From Phytohabitans maris (lineage in GTDB: Bacteria > Actinomycetota > Actinomycetes > Mycobacteriales > Micromonosporaceae), in contig NZ_JAVHUY010000035.1 in NCBI RefSeq assembly GCF_031085175.1, positions 41,001 through 105,000 on the forward strand: a stretch of 64,000 nucleotides of DNA, read 5' to 3'. The notes below the pieces were generated by a model. The model was given only the letters and a program-made list of their open reading frames with translations. It was not told the origin of the DNA and ran no database searches. Both the position numbers and the translations under genes were made by a program. Of this stretch, positions 1 through 8,791 are shown piece by piece (within the stretch, counting starts at the first letter, position 1; every line of letters starts with the position of its first letter).

Positions 1-2
1 CC

Positions 3-1532
3 GACGCGGACCACGACCACGACGACCCCGCGACCTACGGCCCGCCGGAGGCAAGCCCGCTCTACGCGCAGGACAACGTCACGCTGACCAGCGTCGGCAT
101 CGACATCGGCTCGGCCGGCACCCAGGTCGTCTTCTCCCGCATCCACATGCGACGGTTGGGCGAGCGGCTGACCAGCCGGTACGTCACGGTGGGCCGGGAA
201 GCGGTCTACCGTTCGCCGGTGCACCTGACGCCGTACGCCGCCGAGCACCGGCTGGACCACGTGGCGCTGGCCGAGTTGGTCGACCGGGCGTACCGCGCCG
301 CCGGTCTGCGCCCGGACGGCCTCGACACCGGTGTCGTCATCCTCACCGGCGAGGCGCTGCGGCGCGAGAACGCGGCCGGCGTCTCGGCGGCGCTCGCGGC
401 CGACCGCGGCGACTTCGTCTGCGCCTCGGCCGGCCACCACATGGAGGCGATGCTCGCCGCTTACGGCTCCGGTGCGGTACGCCGCTCGCACGGCACCGGC
501 AAGCGCCTGCTCAACATCGACATCGGCGGCGGCACCACCAAGCTCACGCTCGTGGCGCAGGGGCAGGTCGCCCGCACCGCCGCGTTCCATGTGGGCGGTC
601 GGCTCGTCGCGGTGGACGGCCGCGGCACGATCGCCCGGCTCGAACCGGCGGGCCGTCGCCACGCCAGCCGCTGCGGGTACGACTGGCGGGTCGGCGACCC
701 GGTCGCTCCGGAGGCGCTCGACCGCGTCGCCCAGGACATGGCCGACCTGCTGGTTTCCGCGCTCGTCGAGTGGCCGCCGGGGCCGCGGGCACGCCCGTGG
801 TGGCTCACCGACCCGTTCCCGGCGCTCGACGGCGTCGACGCGGTGATGTTCTCCGGCGGCGTCGCCGAGTACGTCTACGGGCGCGAGCGTCGCGACTTCG
901 GCGACCTCGGCGCTCGGCTGGGACCCGCCGTGCGGGAGCGGCTCGCGGCCCGCCGCCCCGACCTGGCCGTCCTCCCCGCCGGCGAGTGCATCCGGGCCAC
1001 CGCCCTCGGCGCCTCCGAGCACACGGTCCAGCTTTCCGGGAACACCTGCCACATCTCCCACCCCGGCACCCTGCTGCCCCGCCGCAGCCTTCAGGTGGTA
1101 CGGGTGCCGGTCCCGCTCCCTACCGACGTCGACCCGGCTCGGGTGGCGGCCGCGCTCCGCGAGCGGCTGGTCGCGTTCGACGTGGCCGACGAGTCGGACG
1201 CCGCGATCGCGATCGGCTGGCAGGGGCCGCCCTCCCACCGCCGCCTGCGTGCCCTCGCCGACGGCCTGGTCACCGGACTCGCGAAACGCACCGCGGCCGG
1301 GCGGCCGCTCCTGCTGATGCTCGACGGCGACGTGGCGATGTCACTCGGCGCGATCCTGGCCGGCGAGTGCGGCGTGCGGGCGGACCTGCTGGTCCTGGAC
1401 GGGCTGGCCCTGCACGACTTCGACTATGTCGACATCGGACGCGTACGCCTGCCGTCCCGCACCGTACCGGTAACGATCAAGTCACTCGTCTTCGCCGTGG
1501 AAGGCGCCGCCGCGAGCGGTACAGTGGTATGA
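3..1532 (+). CDS. eutA: EutA-like ethanolamine ammonia-lyase reactivating factor, 5' partial
   Basis: The reading frame is open from the first bases of the window, so the true start lies upstream; the ATG at 147 is internal. Visible features are an actin-like phosphate-1 motif (VGIDIGSAGTQVVFSRI) just before residue 147's ATG and a second ATPase motif NIDIGGGTTKLTL. EutA proteins are ASKHA-fold chaperones that exchange damaged cobalamin in ethanolamine ammonia-lyase. The extreme visible N-terminus is rich in Asp and His (DADHDHDDP), a possible metal-binding or linker segment. No EutB or EutC is visible; they may lie to the left. A GntR-family regulator gene follows 75 bp downstream on the same strand. 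The family assignment is fairly firm; the substrate in this organism is inferred. Confidence 0.82.
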   Translation, partial: DADHDHDDPATYGPPEASPLYAQDNVTLTSVGIDIGSAGTQVVFSRIHMRRLGERLTSRYVTVGREAVYRSPVHLTPYAAEHRLDHVALAELVDRAYRAAGLRPDGLDTGVVILTGEALRRENAAGVSAALAADRGDFVCASAGHHMEAMLAAYGSGAVRRSHGTGKRLLNIDIGGGTTKLTLVAQGQVARTAAFHVGGRLVAVDGRGTIARLEPAGRRHASRCGYDWRVGDPVAPEALDRVAQDMADLLVSALVEWPPGPRARPWWLTDPFPALDGVDAVMFSGGVAEYVYGRERRDFGDLGARLGPAVRERLAARRPDLAVLPAGECIRATALGASEHTVQLSGNTCHISHPGTLLPRRSLQVVRVPVPLPTDVDPARVAAALRERLVAFDVADESDAAIAIGWQGPPSHRRLRALADGLVTGLAKRTAAGRPLLLMLDGDVAMSLGAILAGECGVRADLLVLDGLALHDFDYVDIGRVRLPSRTVPVTIKSLVFAVEGAAASGTVV

Positions 1533-1540
1533 CATCATTC

Positions 1541-1550
1541 CTTTGGTCCC
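1541..1550. promoter_or_regulatory. Possible GntR half-operator upstream of the regulator gene
   Basis: The sequence CCTTTGGTCC matches one half of the palindromes found at 7773-7785 and 12338-12351 (TTGGTCC is shared). It lies in the 75-bp gap before the GntR gene. A TACAGT hexamer at 1521-1526 could be a -10 element just upstream. Autoregulation is a guess from position; only one half-site is clear. Confidence 0.3.
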
Positions 1551-1607
1551 CGGTGTCGATCGCTGGAGTTTTGCGGACCCCCGTCACCACTGCGAGGATT
1601 CATCGCC

Positions 1608-2357
1608 ATGGCATCCACGAAGGCGAAGCCGGTCGGCACCGGTGACGATGTCGGCATGTTCAAGGCCGTGTCGCTCAACCGGGTCTCCCAGGCCATCGTC
1701 GACCAGGTGAAGGAGCTTCTGCGGCAGGGCCGGCTCAAGCCCGGCGACCGGCTGCCCAGCGAGCGCGAGCTCTGCGAGCGCTTCGGCGTCAGCCGGGTGA
1801 CCGTGCGCGAGGCGCTGCGCGTCCTGGAGGCGGGTGGCCTCATCGAGATCCGGGTCGGCGCGCACGGTGGCGCCTTCGTCACGACGCCCACCTCGCAACA
1901 GGTCGGCGAGGGCCTTGCCGACCTGCTCAACCTCTCCCCACTCACCGCGCTGCAGGTGACCGAGGCGCGGCAGGTGTTCGAGCTCGGCATCGTGCCGCTC
2001 GTCGTCGACCGAGCCACCGACGACGACATCGCCGCACTGCGCGAGATGGTCCGCAAGCAGCAGCTTGCCCTGGAGGCGGGCGAGTACACGATGGCGATGT
2101 CGGCCGACTTCCACACCGGCGTGGCCGCCTGCACGCACAATCCGGCGATCGAGATGCTGGTGCAGTCCTTCCACGGCCCCCTGCTGATGTCGCTGCTGGA
2201 GGCGCAGGTCGTCGCCCCGTTGATGGGTCACCGGGGCACCGAGGAGCACTCCGCGTTCATCGACGCGATCGCCGACCGTGACGCCGACCGGGCGACGGCG
2301 ATCATGCGGGAGCACCTGCAGCGGACCGCCGACCGGGTCAGCCACCCGTCGGAGTGA
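1608..2357 (+). CDS. FadR-subfamily GntR transcriptional regulator
   Basis: 249 residues, the usual size for the FadR subfamily. Residues about 20-85 form a winged helix with the classic LPSERELCERFGVSRVTVRE recognition segment. The remaining residues form an all-helical FCD effector domain rich in metal-ligand-type Asp, His and Arg residues. FCD-type regulators usually bind small carboxylic acids and act as repressors. It reads toward the convergent transporter operon and is separated from it by about 20 bp. It starts at ATG 1608 with a GAGG element upstream. Palindromes of the type bound by FadR-like proteins occur at both minus-strand promoters of the adjacent cluster, so this protein is the obvious candidate regulator. 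The effector is unknown. Confidence 0.9.
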   Translation: MASTKAKPVGTGDDVGMFKAVSLNRVSQAIVDQVKELLRQGRLKPGDRLPSERELCERFGVSRVTVREALRVLEAGGLIEIRVGAHGGAFVTTPTSQQVGEGLADLLNLSPLTALQVTEARQVFELGIVPLVVDRATDDDIAALREMVRKQQLALEAGEYTMAMSADFHTGVAACTHNPAIEMLVQSFHGPLLMSLLEAQVVAPLMGHRGTEEHSAFIDAIADRDADRATAIMREHLQRTADRVSHPSE

Positions 2358-2380
2358 GGCCGGTCGGCGCGTGGCCTCCC

Positions 2381-3241
2381 TCAGGGGCGGTCGCGCGAGC
2401 GGCGGCCTGGCACGGCGGCCAGCAGCTTCCGGGTGTACTCGTGCGCCGGCTCGGTGAAGACCGCGCGTACGTCGCCCTGCTCGACGATCGTGCCGCGGTA
2501 CATCACCGCGACGCGGTCCACCAACTGGGCCACCAGGGACAGGTCGTGGCTGATGAACAGGTACGACAGCTCGTACTCCTCCTGTAGGTCCTGCAGAAGG
2601 TTGAGGACCTGGGCCTGCACCGAGACGTCCAGGGCGGATACCGGCTCGTCGCAGACCACCACCTCCGGCCGGGTCACCAGCGCCCGGGCGATGCCGATGC
2701 GCTGGCGCTGGCCGCCGGAGAACTCGTGCGGGTACCGGCGGGCGTCCCGCGCACTGAGCCCCACGCTGTCGAGCACCTGCGCCACCCGGTCCCGGCGCTC
2801 GGTCGCGGTCGCGCCGATGCGGTGCACGACGAGTGGCTCGCCGACGATCTGACCGACCGTCATGCGGTTGTTCAGCGAGGAGTACGGGTCCTGGAAGACG
2901 ACCTGAAGCCGGCGGCGGGTGCGGCGCATCTCGCGGGCGTTCATCCGGGTCAGGTCCTGGCCGGCGAAGACCACCTGGCCCGAGGTCGGCGGGTCGAGCA
3001 TGAGCAGCGCGTTGGCGAGGCTGCTCTTGCCGCAGCCGGACTCACCGACGAGGCCGAGCGTCTCGCCCCGGTACAGCGTGAGCGAGACGCCGTCGACCGC
3101 GCGCAGCGTCTCCGCCCGGCCGCCCCACCGGCTGGCGTGCACCCGGTAGTGCTTGTGCAGGTCACGGACCTCCAGCAGGGGTACCCGCCCGTTCGCCGCG
3201 GCCGCCAACGGCGCGGGCACGGGCGCGTTCTCGATGGTCAT
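2381..3241 (-). CDS. Oligopeptide/dipeptide ABC transporter ATPase (OppF/DppF type)
   Basis: The last gene of a five-gene transporter operon. The start is ATG 3241, overlapping the stop of the preceding ATPase gene as ATGA; the frame is open further upstream but that part is antisense-like sequence. About 286 residues. Visible motifs are Walker A GLVGESGCGKSSLAN, Q-loop VVFQDPYSSLN, signature FSGGQRQRIGIARAL and Walker B VVVCDEPVSALD, ending with an H-loop (SHDLSLV). It energises uptake with the paired ATPase encoded next to it. The C-terminus lacks the Cys-rich OppD-type extension seen in the partner, typical of a shorter F-type subunit. Confidence 0.93.
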   Translation of the reverse strand: MTIENAPVPAPLAAAANGRVPLLEVRDLHKHYRVHASRWGGRAETLRAVDGVSLTLYRGETLGLVGESGCGKSSLANALLMLDPPTSGQVVFAGQDLTRMNAREMRRTRRRLQVVFQDPYSSLNNRMTVGQIVGEPLVVHRIGATATERRDRVAQVLDSVGLSARDARRYPHEFSGGQRQRIGIARALVTRPEVVVCDEPVSALDVSVQAQVLNLLQDLQEEYELSYLFISHDLSLVAQLVDRVAVMYRGTIVEQGDVRAVFTEPAHEYTRKLLAAVPGRRSRDRP

Positions 3242-4245
3242 ACCGTCTCCCGTTCCTGCGCCGCCCGGTCCAGGTGATGGCAGGCGACCAGCGCGCCGTC
3301 GGCCACGGGGCGGGGCTCCGGGCGTTCCTGGGCGCAGATGTCGGTGGCGAGCCGGCACCGCGGGTGGAAAGCGCATCCCGGCGGCGCGTGCCCCGGCGCC
3401 GGCGGGTTGCCCGGGATGGCCGGCAGCCTTGTCTTGTACCGGTCCAGCCGCGGCGCCGAGGCCCACAGCCCCTGCGTGTACGGATGCCGCGGCCGCCGCG
3501 ACAGCTCGTCCACCGGTCCGGTCTCCACGATCCGGCCGGCGTACATCACGTACACGCGGGAGACCACCTCGGAGACCACGTCGAGGTCGTGGCTGATGAA
3601 GATCATGCCCATCCGCCGCTCCCGCTGGATCTCCCGGAGCAGATCGAGGATGCGCGCCTGCACGGTCACGTCGAGGGCGGTGGTCGGCTCGTCCGCGATG
3701 AGCACCTCCGGCTCCAGCGCGAGCGCCAGCGCGATCATGATGCGCTGCTGCATGCCGCCGGAGAACTCGTGCGGATAGCTGCGCAGCCGGTTGCCGGCGT
3801 CGCTGATGTGGACCGCGTCGAGCAGGTCGACCGCCGCCCGCCGGGCGTCCGCGCGGCTCATCCCGCGGCGCTTGACCAGCACCTCGCAGAGCGTCGTGCC
3901 GATCCGGAACACCGGATTGAGCGCGGTGAACGGGTTCTGGAAGACCATGGCGAACCTCTTCGTCGCCTGCCCGCTGAAGCCCGGTCTGGTCACCGCCGCG
4001 CTGAGATCCTCGCCGCGAAACCGCAGGTGGTCGACCTCGATGCGGGCCGGTGGTGTGCGCAGCAGTCCGAGCAGCGTACGGCCGGTCACGCTCTTGCCGG
4101 AGCCGGACTCGCCCAGGATCCCGACCGCCTCACCCTCGCCGACCGTGAGGCTGACGCCCCGTACGGCCGGGACGGTGCGGTCGGAGAGGCGGAAGGTGAC
4201 CCGCAGGTTGCCGAGGTCCACCAGGGGTGCGGGGGGAGTGTTCAA
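3238..4245 (-). CDS. Oligopeptide/dipeptide ABC transporter ATPase (OppD/DppD type)
   Basis: 335 residues. The start is inferred as TTG 4245, which overlaps the stop of the DppC gene (TTGA); the long upstream extension of the frame is antisense to dppC. Motifs: Walker A GILGESGSGKSVTGR, Q-loop VFQNPFTALNPVF, signature SGGMQQRIMIALAL, Walker B VLIADEPTTALD. The C-terminal oligopeptide-transporter extension is present (GCAFHPRCRLATDIC then ACH), with Cys residues of the kind that bind an Fe-S cluster in some family members. It is the ATPase partner of the F-type subunit encoded next to it. Confidence 0.92.
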   Translation of the reverse strand: MNTPPAPLVDLGNLRVTFRLSDRTVPAVRGVSLTVGEGEAVGILGESGSGKSVTGRTLLGLLRTPPARIEVDHLRFRGEDLSAAVTRPGFSGQATKRFAMVFQNPFTALNPVFRIGTTLCEVLVKRRGMSRADARRAAVDLLDAVHISDAGNRLRSYPHEFSGGMQQRIMIALALALEPEVLIADEPTTALDVTVQARILDLLREIQRERRMGMIFISHDLDVVSEVVSRVYVMYAGRIVETGPVDELSRRPRHPYTQGLWASAPRLDRYKTRLPAIPGNPPAPGHAPPGCAFHPRCRLATDICAQERPEPRPVADGALVACHHLDRAAQERETV

Positions 4246-5147
4246 CTGCGGTACCGCCCCTCGGGGTCGAAGACGTCGCGCAGGCCGTCGCCGAGGAAGT
4301 TCACGCCGAGCAGGAGCAGCGTCAGCCCGAGGCCGGGGAAGATCGCGTTCAACGGCTGCCGGGTCAGAAAGGACTGCGCTTCGCTGATCATGTTGCCCCA
4401 GGTCGGTTCCGGCAGCTGGACGCCGATGCCGAGGTAGCTCAGGGCCGCCTCGTACAGCACCGCGTCGGCGAAGCCGAGCGTCGCCTGGACCATCGCCACG
4501 CCGAGCACGAACGGGCCGATGTGCCGAAGCAGCAACCGGGTGTGCCCCATGCCGACCGCCCGTCCGGCCCTGACGAAGGGTCGCTTGCGCACCGAGAGCG
4601 TGGCGCCGCGGACCACCCGGACCATCGCCGGGAGCTGGTGGATCGAGATGGCGATGCAGACGTTCTGGATACCCGGCCCGAGGAAGGCCACGATCGCGAT
4701 GGCCAGCAGGATGCCAGGCACCGCCAGCAGCACGTCCACGATCCGGCCGACGATCGAGTCGACCAGGCCGCCGGCGTATCCGGCGACCAGCCCCAGCACC
4801 CCGCCGACCAGCAGCACCGTCGCGGTGACCACGAAGCCCACGAAGATCGACACCCGGGAGCCGAGGAGCATTCGGCTGAACACGTCGCGGCTGTAGCCGT
4901 CGGTGCCGAACCAGTGTGCCGCCGACGGCCCGGCGAACCGCTGTGTGGAGGTGGAGACGAGAGGGTCGTGTGGCATGATCCACGGCGCCAGCGCCGCCAC
5001 CACGATGACGAACGCCACCACCGCGAAACCGGCCAGCGGCATCCAGCCCAGCTCGCGCAGCACCGCGGCACGGCGGCGCGGCGGCGCTTCCTCCTCGGGT
5101 AGCCCTTCGGCGGTCGACGTGGGGTCGGTCAGCTCACTTGTCCGCAT
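4242..5147 (-). CDS. ABC transporter permease, DppC type
   Basis: 301 residues with a cytosolic N-terminal tail, then one membrane helix around residues 35-58 and a further helical bundle. The binding-protein-dependent permease EAA-type loop lies around residues 190-215 (RAVGMGHTRLLLRHIGPF). It starts at ATG 5147, overlapping the 3' end of the dppB gene by 14 bp. It forms the transmembrane pore with DppB. The periplasmic-side motif (HWFGTDGYSRDVFSRML) is typical of DppC/OppC. Confidence 0.92.
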   Translation of the reverse strand: MRTSELTDPTSTAEGLPEEEAPPRRRAAVLRELGWMPLAGFAVVAFVIVVAALAPWIMPHDPLVSTSTQRFAGPSAAHWFGTDGYSRDVFSRMLLGSRVSIFVGFVVTATVLLVGGVLGLVAGYAGGLVDSIVGRIVDVLLAVPGILLAIAIVAFLGPGIQNVCIAISIHQLPAMVRVVRGATLSVRKRPFVRAGRAVGMGHTRLLLRHIGPFVLGVAMVQATLGFADAVLYEAALSYLGIGVQLPEPTWGNMISEAQSFLTRQPLNAIFPGLGLTLLLLGVNFLGDGLRDVFDPEGRYRS

Positions 5148-6084
5148 AGCGCACCCGCGGGTCCAGCATCGCGTACACGATGTCGACGATCAGGTTGATC
5201 ACCACGTAGGTGAGCGTCACCAGCAGGACGATCGCCTGGATGACTGGGTAGTCCCGCCGCTCGATGCTGGACAGCAGCAGCGTGCCGAGGCCGGGCAGGT
5301 TGAACACCCGCTCGGTGACGAGACTGCCACCGAGGAGGCTGCCCAGGTTGAGCCCGACCACGGTGACGATGGGGATCAGCGCGTTCTTCAGCGCGTGCCG
5401 GTACAGGATGCGGCGCCGCCCGAAGCCGGACGCCTGCGCGGTGACCACGTAGTCCTGCGACAGCACCTCCAGCATGGAAGTGCGGCTCATCCGGGTGACG
5501 ATCGCCGCGTACAGCGCGCCGAGGGTGATGGCGGGAAGCACGAAGCCCTGGAGCGAGGTCCACAGCCCCTCGCTGAGCGGCCGGTACCCGGACGTGGGGA
5601 ACCAGCGCAGGTTTACCGCGAAGACCAGCATCAGCATCATGCCGACGAAGAAGCTGGGCACCGAGACGCCGACCAGGCTGGCGGAGAGCGCCACGCGGTC
5701 CGCCGCCTTCCCCTTGTGCGCGGCCGCCACCACGCCGGCGGGAATCGCCAGCACGACGGTCAGGAGCGTGGCGAGCAGCGCCAGGGTCAGCGTGACCGGC
5801 ACCCGCGGCATGATCAGGTCGGTGACCGGGCGGCGCAGCTGGACCGAGTTGCCGAAGTCGCCGCGCGCCAGGTCACCGAGCCAGGTCAGGAACTGCGTGT
5901 AGATCGGATCGTTGAGGTGCAGCTGCTCGCGCAGCCCTTCGATCTGCTCCGGGGTGGCGTTCTCCCCCACCATGGCCAGCACCGGGTCACCAGGCACCAC
6001 CCGGACCAGGATGAACAGGCCGACGGCGAGAAGAAAGAGGGTCGGTATCGTGTGCAGCAGCCGCTTGACGATGTACCTGAACAC
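5134..6084 (-). CDS. ABC transporter permease, DppB type
   Basis: 316 residues. The start is GTG 6084, preceded by a strong AAGGAGG at good spacing. The N-terminal helix (IVKRLLHTIPTLFLLAVGLF) followed by VVPGDP is characteristic of DppB/OppB. The EAA loop (SRTSMLEVLSQDYVVTAQA) lies around residues 200-230. It is paired with DppC and translated by overlap with it. The substrate cannot be deduced from the permease; dipeptides, nickel chelates, glycosides and other compounds are all carried by relatives. Confidence 0.92.
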   Translation of the reverse strand: MFRYIVKRLLHTIPTLFLLAVGLFILVRVVPGDPVLAMVGENATPEQIEGLREQLHLNDPIYTQFLTWLGDLARGDFGNSVQLRRPVTDLIMPRVPVTLTLALLATLLTVVLAIPAGVVAAAHKGKAADRVALSASLVGVSVPSFFVGMMLMLVFAVNLRWFPTSGYRPLSEGLWTSLQGFVLPAITLGALYAAIVTRMSRTSMLEVLSQDYVVTAQASGFGRRRILYRHALKNALIPIVTVVGLNLGSLLGGSLVTERVFNLPGLGTLLLSSIERRDYPVIQAIVLLVTLTYVVINLIVDIVYAMLDPRVRYADK

Positions 6085-6131
6085 CGGTCACCTCCTTCTT
6101 CTCGTCCGCGCCCAGTCCGTCACGAAGGCGT

Positions 6132-7736
6132 CTAGTCCGCGACCCAGACGTTCCACATCCGCACGGAGTCGAAGGTGTCCGCCTGCAGCCCGTTGACCCG
6201 GTCGTTGACGCCGTAGAGCGTCGAGCTCAGGTAGAGCGGCAGGATCACCGCGTCGTCCTTGAGCTTCTTCTCGAGCTGGGCGAAGAGCGCCTTGCGCTTC
6301 TCCCGGTCGACCGTGGCGGTCGCCTCGTCGTAGATCTTGTCGTACTCCGGGTCGCAGTAGCCGTACCGCTTGCTGGCGTTGCAGTAGTAACGCACGTAGA
6401 ACACGTCGGGCGTGGTCATGAACGTGCCGCCGGCCGAGTTCATCTGGTACTTGCCGCCGGCGCCCCGGGACAGGAACGTGGCATGCTCCAGCTTGTTCAC
6501 CTTGACGTTGAGGCCGACCGCGGAGAGCTGCTGCTCGGCAACGACGGCGTTGGAGCCCTGGTACGGCGGGCCGCCGGCGATCAGCTCGATCGGCTCGTTG
6601 TGGTAGCCGGCCTCGGCGAGCGTCTGCTTGGCCTTCGCCGGGTCGTAGTTGTACGGCCAGTAGTCGTGCGCGCCAGGCACGTACCAGTTCACCTCCGGCG
6701 GCACGTACCCGCCGGTGACCCGGCCGTAGCCGAAGTTCGTGGTGTCCAGGAACTTCTGCCGGTCCAGCGCGTAGGTGATCGCCTGCCGCACCTTGAGGTT
6801 GTCGATCGGCGGGCCGGAGGCGAGGTTGAGCGAGAGCACCACCCAGCTCGACCCGTCCGCCTTGAGCACGCTCACGTCCGGCAGGGCGTCCAGCCGCTCC
6901 ACTTCGGAGGGTGCCACCCGGATGTCCACGTCGAACTGCCCGGTCTCCAGGCCCGCGGCCGCCGCACCGTCCTCCGGCACGACCTGGAACTCGATCCGCT
7001 CCAGCATCGCCTGCCGGCGCCCGGAGAGACCGTCCGGCTCGGCGTCCACCGGCTTGTACTTGTCGAACGGCACGATCACCGCCCGCACCTCGGGCTCGAA
7101 CGACTCGACCTTGTACGGCCCGCTGCCGATCGGGCGGGTCGCCTGGGCGCCGTTGTCCGCCGAGCCCTTGGGTACGATCACCGCACTGATCGGGGCGGCC
7201 AGGTCGTCCACAAGGGACGCCTTAGGCTCGTTCAGCTTGATGGAGACGGTCAGGGGGTCCACCAGGTCGACGCTCTTCACCTCGCCGAGCTCGTTGTCGA
7301 ACTCAGCGTTGGCGTTGAAGTAGTCCAGCGAGTACTTCACGTCCTCGGCGGTGATCGGCTGGTCGTTGTGGAAGTACAGCCCTTCGCGGATCTTGAAGGT
7401 GAACTCGGTGGCGTTGTCGTTGACGGTCCACGACTCGGCGATCAGTGGCTTGGGTTCCAGCCGGCTGTCGACCGTCACCAGCCCTTCGAAGACCTGCCGG
7501 TAGAACTGCCAGCTCGACGTGTTGCTGTCGCTGAACGGGTCGGAGCTGCGCATGCCCGCGTACTGGCGGACCACGATGCTCCCGTGGGGCGCGTCTCCCG
7601 GCGCGGGCCGGGCGCTGTCGCCGCCGCTGCTGTCGCCGCTCTCTGACGAGCTGCACGCCGTGGCCACCAGGACCGTGGCCAGTACCACGGCGACGGCTCG
7701 GGGCACCGTGCGCGCTCGGGGTAAGAAAGAAGTCAT
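6132..7736 (-). CDS. Extracellular solute-binding lipoprotein, family 5 (peptide/nickel type)
   Basis: About 534 residues. ATG 7736 is chosen over the longer frame because GGCGGAG lies just upstream and it places a proper signal peptide. The signal has a twin-Arg-rich n-region, a hydrophobic stretch, and a lipobox ending VATACSSS with the lipidated Cys near residue 28. A Ser/Gly-rich linker follows, then the family-5 fold with markers such as FKIREGLYFHNDQPITAEDV. It is the first gene of the transporter operon and captures the substrate outside the membrane. Its promoter carries a near-perfect palindrome (7773-7785), so expression is probably controlled by the nearby GntR protein. Confidence 0.93.
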   Translation of the reverse strand: MTSFLPRARTVPRAVAVVLATVLVATACSSSESGDSSGGDSARPAPGDAPHGSIVVRQYAGMRSSDPFSDSNTSSWQFYRQVFEGLVTVDSRLEPKPLIAESWTVNDNATEFTFKIREGLYFHNDQPITAEDVKYSLDYFNANAEFDNELGEVKSVDLVDPLTVSIKLNEPKASLVDDLAAPISAVIVPKGSADNGAQATRPIGSGPYKVESFEPEVRAVIVPFDKYKPVDAEPDGLSGRRQAMLERIEFQVVPEDGAAAAGLETGQFDVDIRVAPSEVERLDALPDVSVLKADGSSWVVLSLNLASGPPIDNLKVRQAITYALDRQKFLDTTNFGYGRVTGGYVPPEVNWYVPGAHDYWPYNYDPAKAKQTLAEAGYHNEPIELIAGGPPYQGSNAVVAEQQLSAVGLNVKVNKLEHATFLSRGAGGKYQMNSAGGTFMTTPDVFYVRYYCNASKRYGYCDPEYDKIYDEATATVDREKRKALFAQLEKKLKDDAVILPLYLSSTLYGVNDRVNGLQADTFDSVRMWNVWVAD

Positions 7737-7772
7737 CTCTGTTCTCCGCCTCCAGCCGATGGCCCGGATGAT

Positions 7773-7785
7773 CAATGGACCATTG
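7773..7785. promoter_or_regulatory. Palindromic GntR-type operator at the transporter promoter
   Basis: CAATGG-A-CCATTG is a perfect 13-bp palindrome. It sits just downstream of the minus-strand -10 hexamer, overlapping the expected transcription start. A near-identical site precedes the deacetylase gene at about 12.34 kb. Position and similarity to FadR-family operators suggest repression by the GntR protein encoded at 1608. Confidence 0.65.
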
Positions 7786-7790
7786 GACTA

Positions 7791-7818
7791 ACCTTAAAGT
7801 CCTTGTGTTTCGCCGCAA
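7791..7818 (-). promoter_or_regulatory. Putative sigma70-type promoter of the transporter operon
   Basis: On the minus strand TTGCGG (7818-7813) and TAAGGT (7796-7791) are separated by 16 bp. They precede the operator and the solute-binding-protein gene, leaving a leader of about 48 nt. The hexamers are only moderately close to consensus. Confidence 0.4.
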
Positions 7819-7897
7819 GATGCCGGGATGGCCCGCGGCCGGATGTAATCGGATCGTTGCCCGACCTCCACCGGACGGGCGGTGCCGTGTTGGCAGG

Positions 7898-8773
7898 TCA
7901 GGCGCCTGCCACCGCCAACGCGTCCACCCGCCGGGCCAGGAAGTCGCCGACCGTGGCGGCGATGTCGTCCGGTGCGTCCACGTGCATGTAGTGACTCGTG
8001 TGGAAGAACCGCACCTCTGTGCCGGGGATCCCGCTGCCGTACGCGAGCTTCTCGCCCTGCCGCCGCTCGTCGCTCGTGGAGGCGACCAGTAGGAGGGTCG
8101 GCGCGGTCACGTTCGCCAGGTAAGGGCCGACCTCGTCGGAGTCGACGCGGGCCGCCCGGAGCTGGGCCAGCACCTCGCGGGGCAACTTGCCGACCAGCTT
8201 GCCGCCCTCCTCGCGCAGCCCGAAGCGGAGCCCGCGCAGCCGGTCCTCGGACCAGACGGCGAGCGGGTGCGCCCGCTTGGCGTTCGCGATCGCGTCGTCG
8301 AAGGTATCGAACGGCCCCAGCCCGCGACCCACCCGCTCGTAGAACGCGTCCGCCGCCTCCAGCGAAGGCCACACCATCCGCGCCGGGTCGACCAGCACCA
8401 GACCGGCGACCTCGTCGGGGAAACGGCCGGCGATGTACGCACCCATCCAGCCGCCCCGAGAGTGCCCGATCAGCGTCGCCGGGCGATCGGTCAGCTGTTC
8501 CCGCACCGCGAGGACGTCCTGGGCACAGACGTCCGGCGTGTACCCGGTGGACGGCCGCTCGCTGTCCCCACAGCCGCGGTGATCCAGGGCGACGACGTGC
8601 ACCCGGTCGCCGAAGCGCTCGGCGAGCCGCTTTCCCAGCGGGTACCAGTTCCAGCAGTTCGAGCCGCAGCCGTGCAGCAGCAGGACCAGGTGGGCGCCGT
8701 CGCGGCCCCGCCACTCGATGCCGTGCTGTCGGATGCCGTTCGCCTGGATGTTGATGTCGGAGGGTTCGGACAC
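7898..8773 (-). CDS. Alpha/beta-hydrolase fold protein
   Basis: 291 residues. The start is GTG 8773, with GGGAAG upstream and 18 bp after the SDR gene. The oxyanion-hole segment is LLLHGCGSNCWNW and the nucleophile elbow is GHSRGG (Ser near residue 121). An acidic residue after LVLVDPARM and a late His (FHTSHYMHVD) complete the expected triad. It is probably co-transcribed with the SDR and dehydrogenase genes upstream. Relatives include esterases, amidases and C-C hydrolases, so the reaction cannot be fixed. Context suggests cleavage of a compound imported by the adjacent ABC system. Confidence 0.85.
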   Translation of the reverse strand: MSEPSDINIQANGIRQHGIEWRGRDGAHLVLLLHGCGSNCWNWYPLGKRLAERFGDRVHVVALDHRGCGDSERPSTGYTPDVCAQDVLAVREQLTDRPATLIGHSRGGWMGAYIAGRFPDEVAGLVLVDPARMVWPSLEAADAFYERVGRGLGPFDTFDDAIANAKRAHPLAVWSEDRLRGLRFGLREEGGKLVGKLPREVLAQLRAARVDSDEVGPYLANVTAPTLLLVASTSDERRQGEKLAYGSGIPGTEVRFFHTSHYMHVDAPDDIAATVGDFLARRVDALAVAGA

Positions 8774-8791
8774 TGCTTCCCGTACCTTTCG

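Noticed and set aside
1..1532. ATG 147 as the true start of the EutA-like gene
   Set aside because: The phosphate-1 motif of the ATPase fold lies upstream of 147 in the same open frame.
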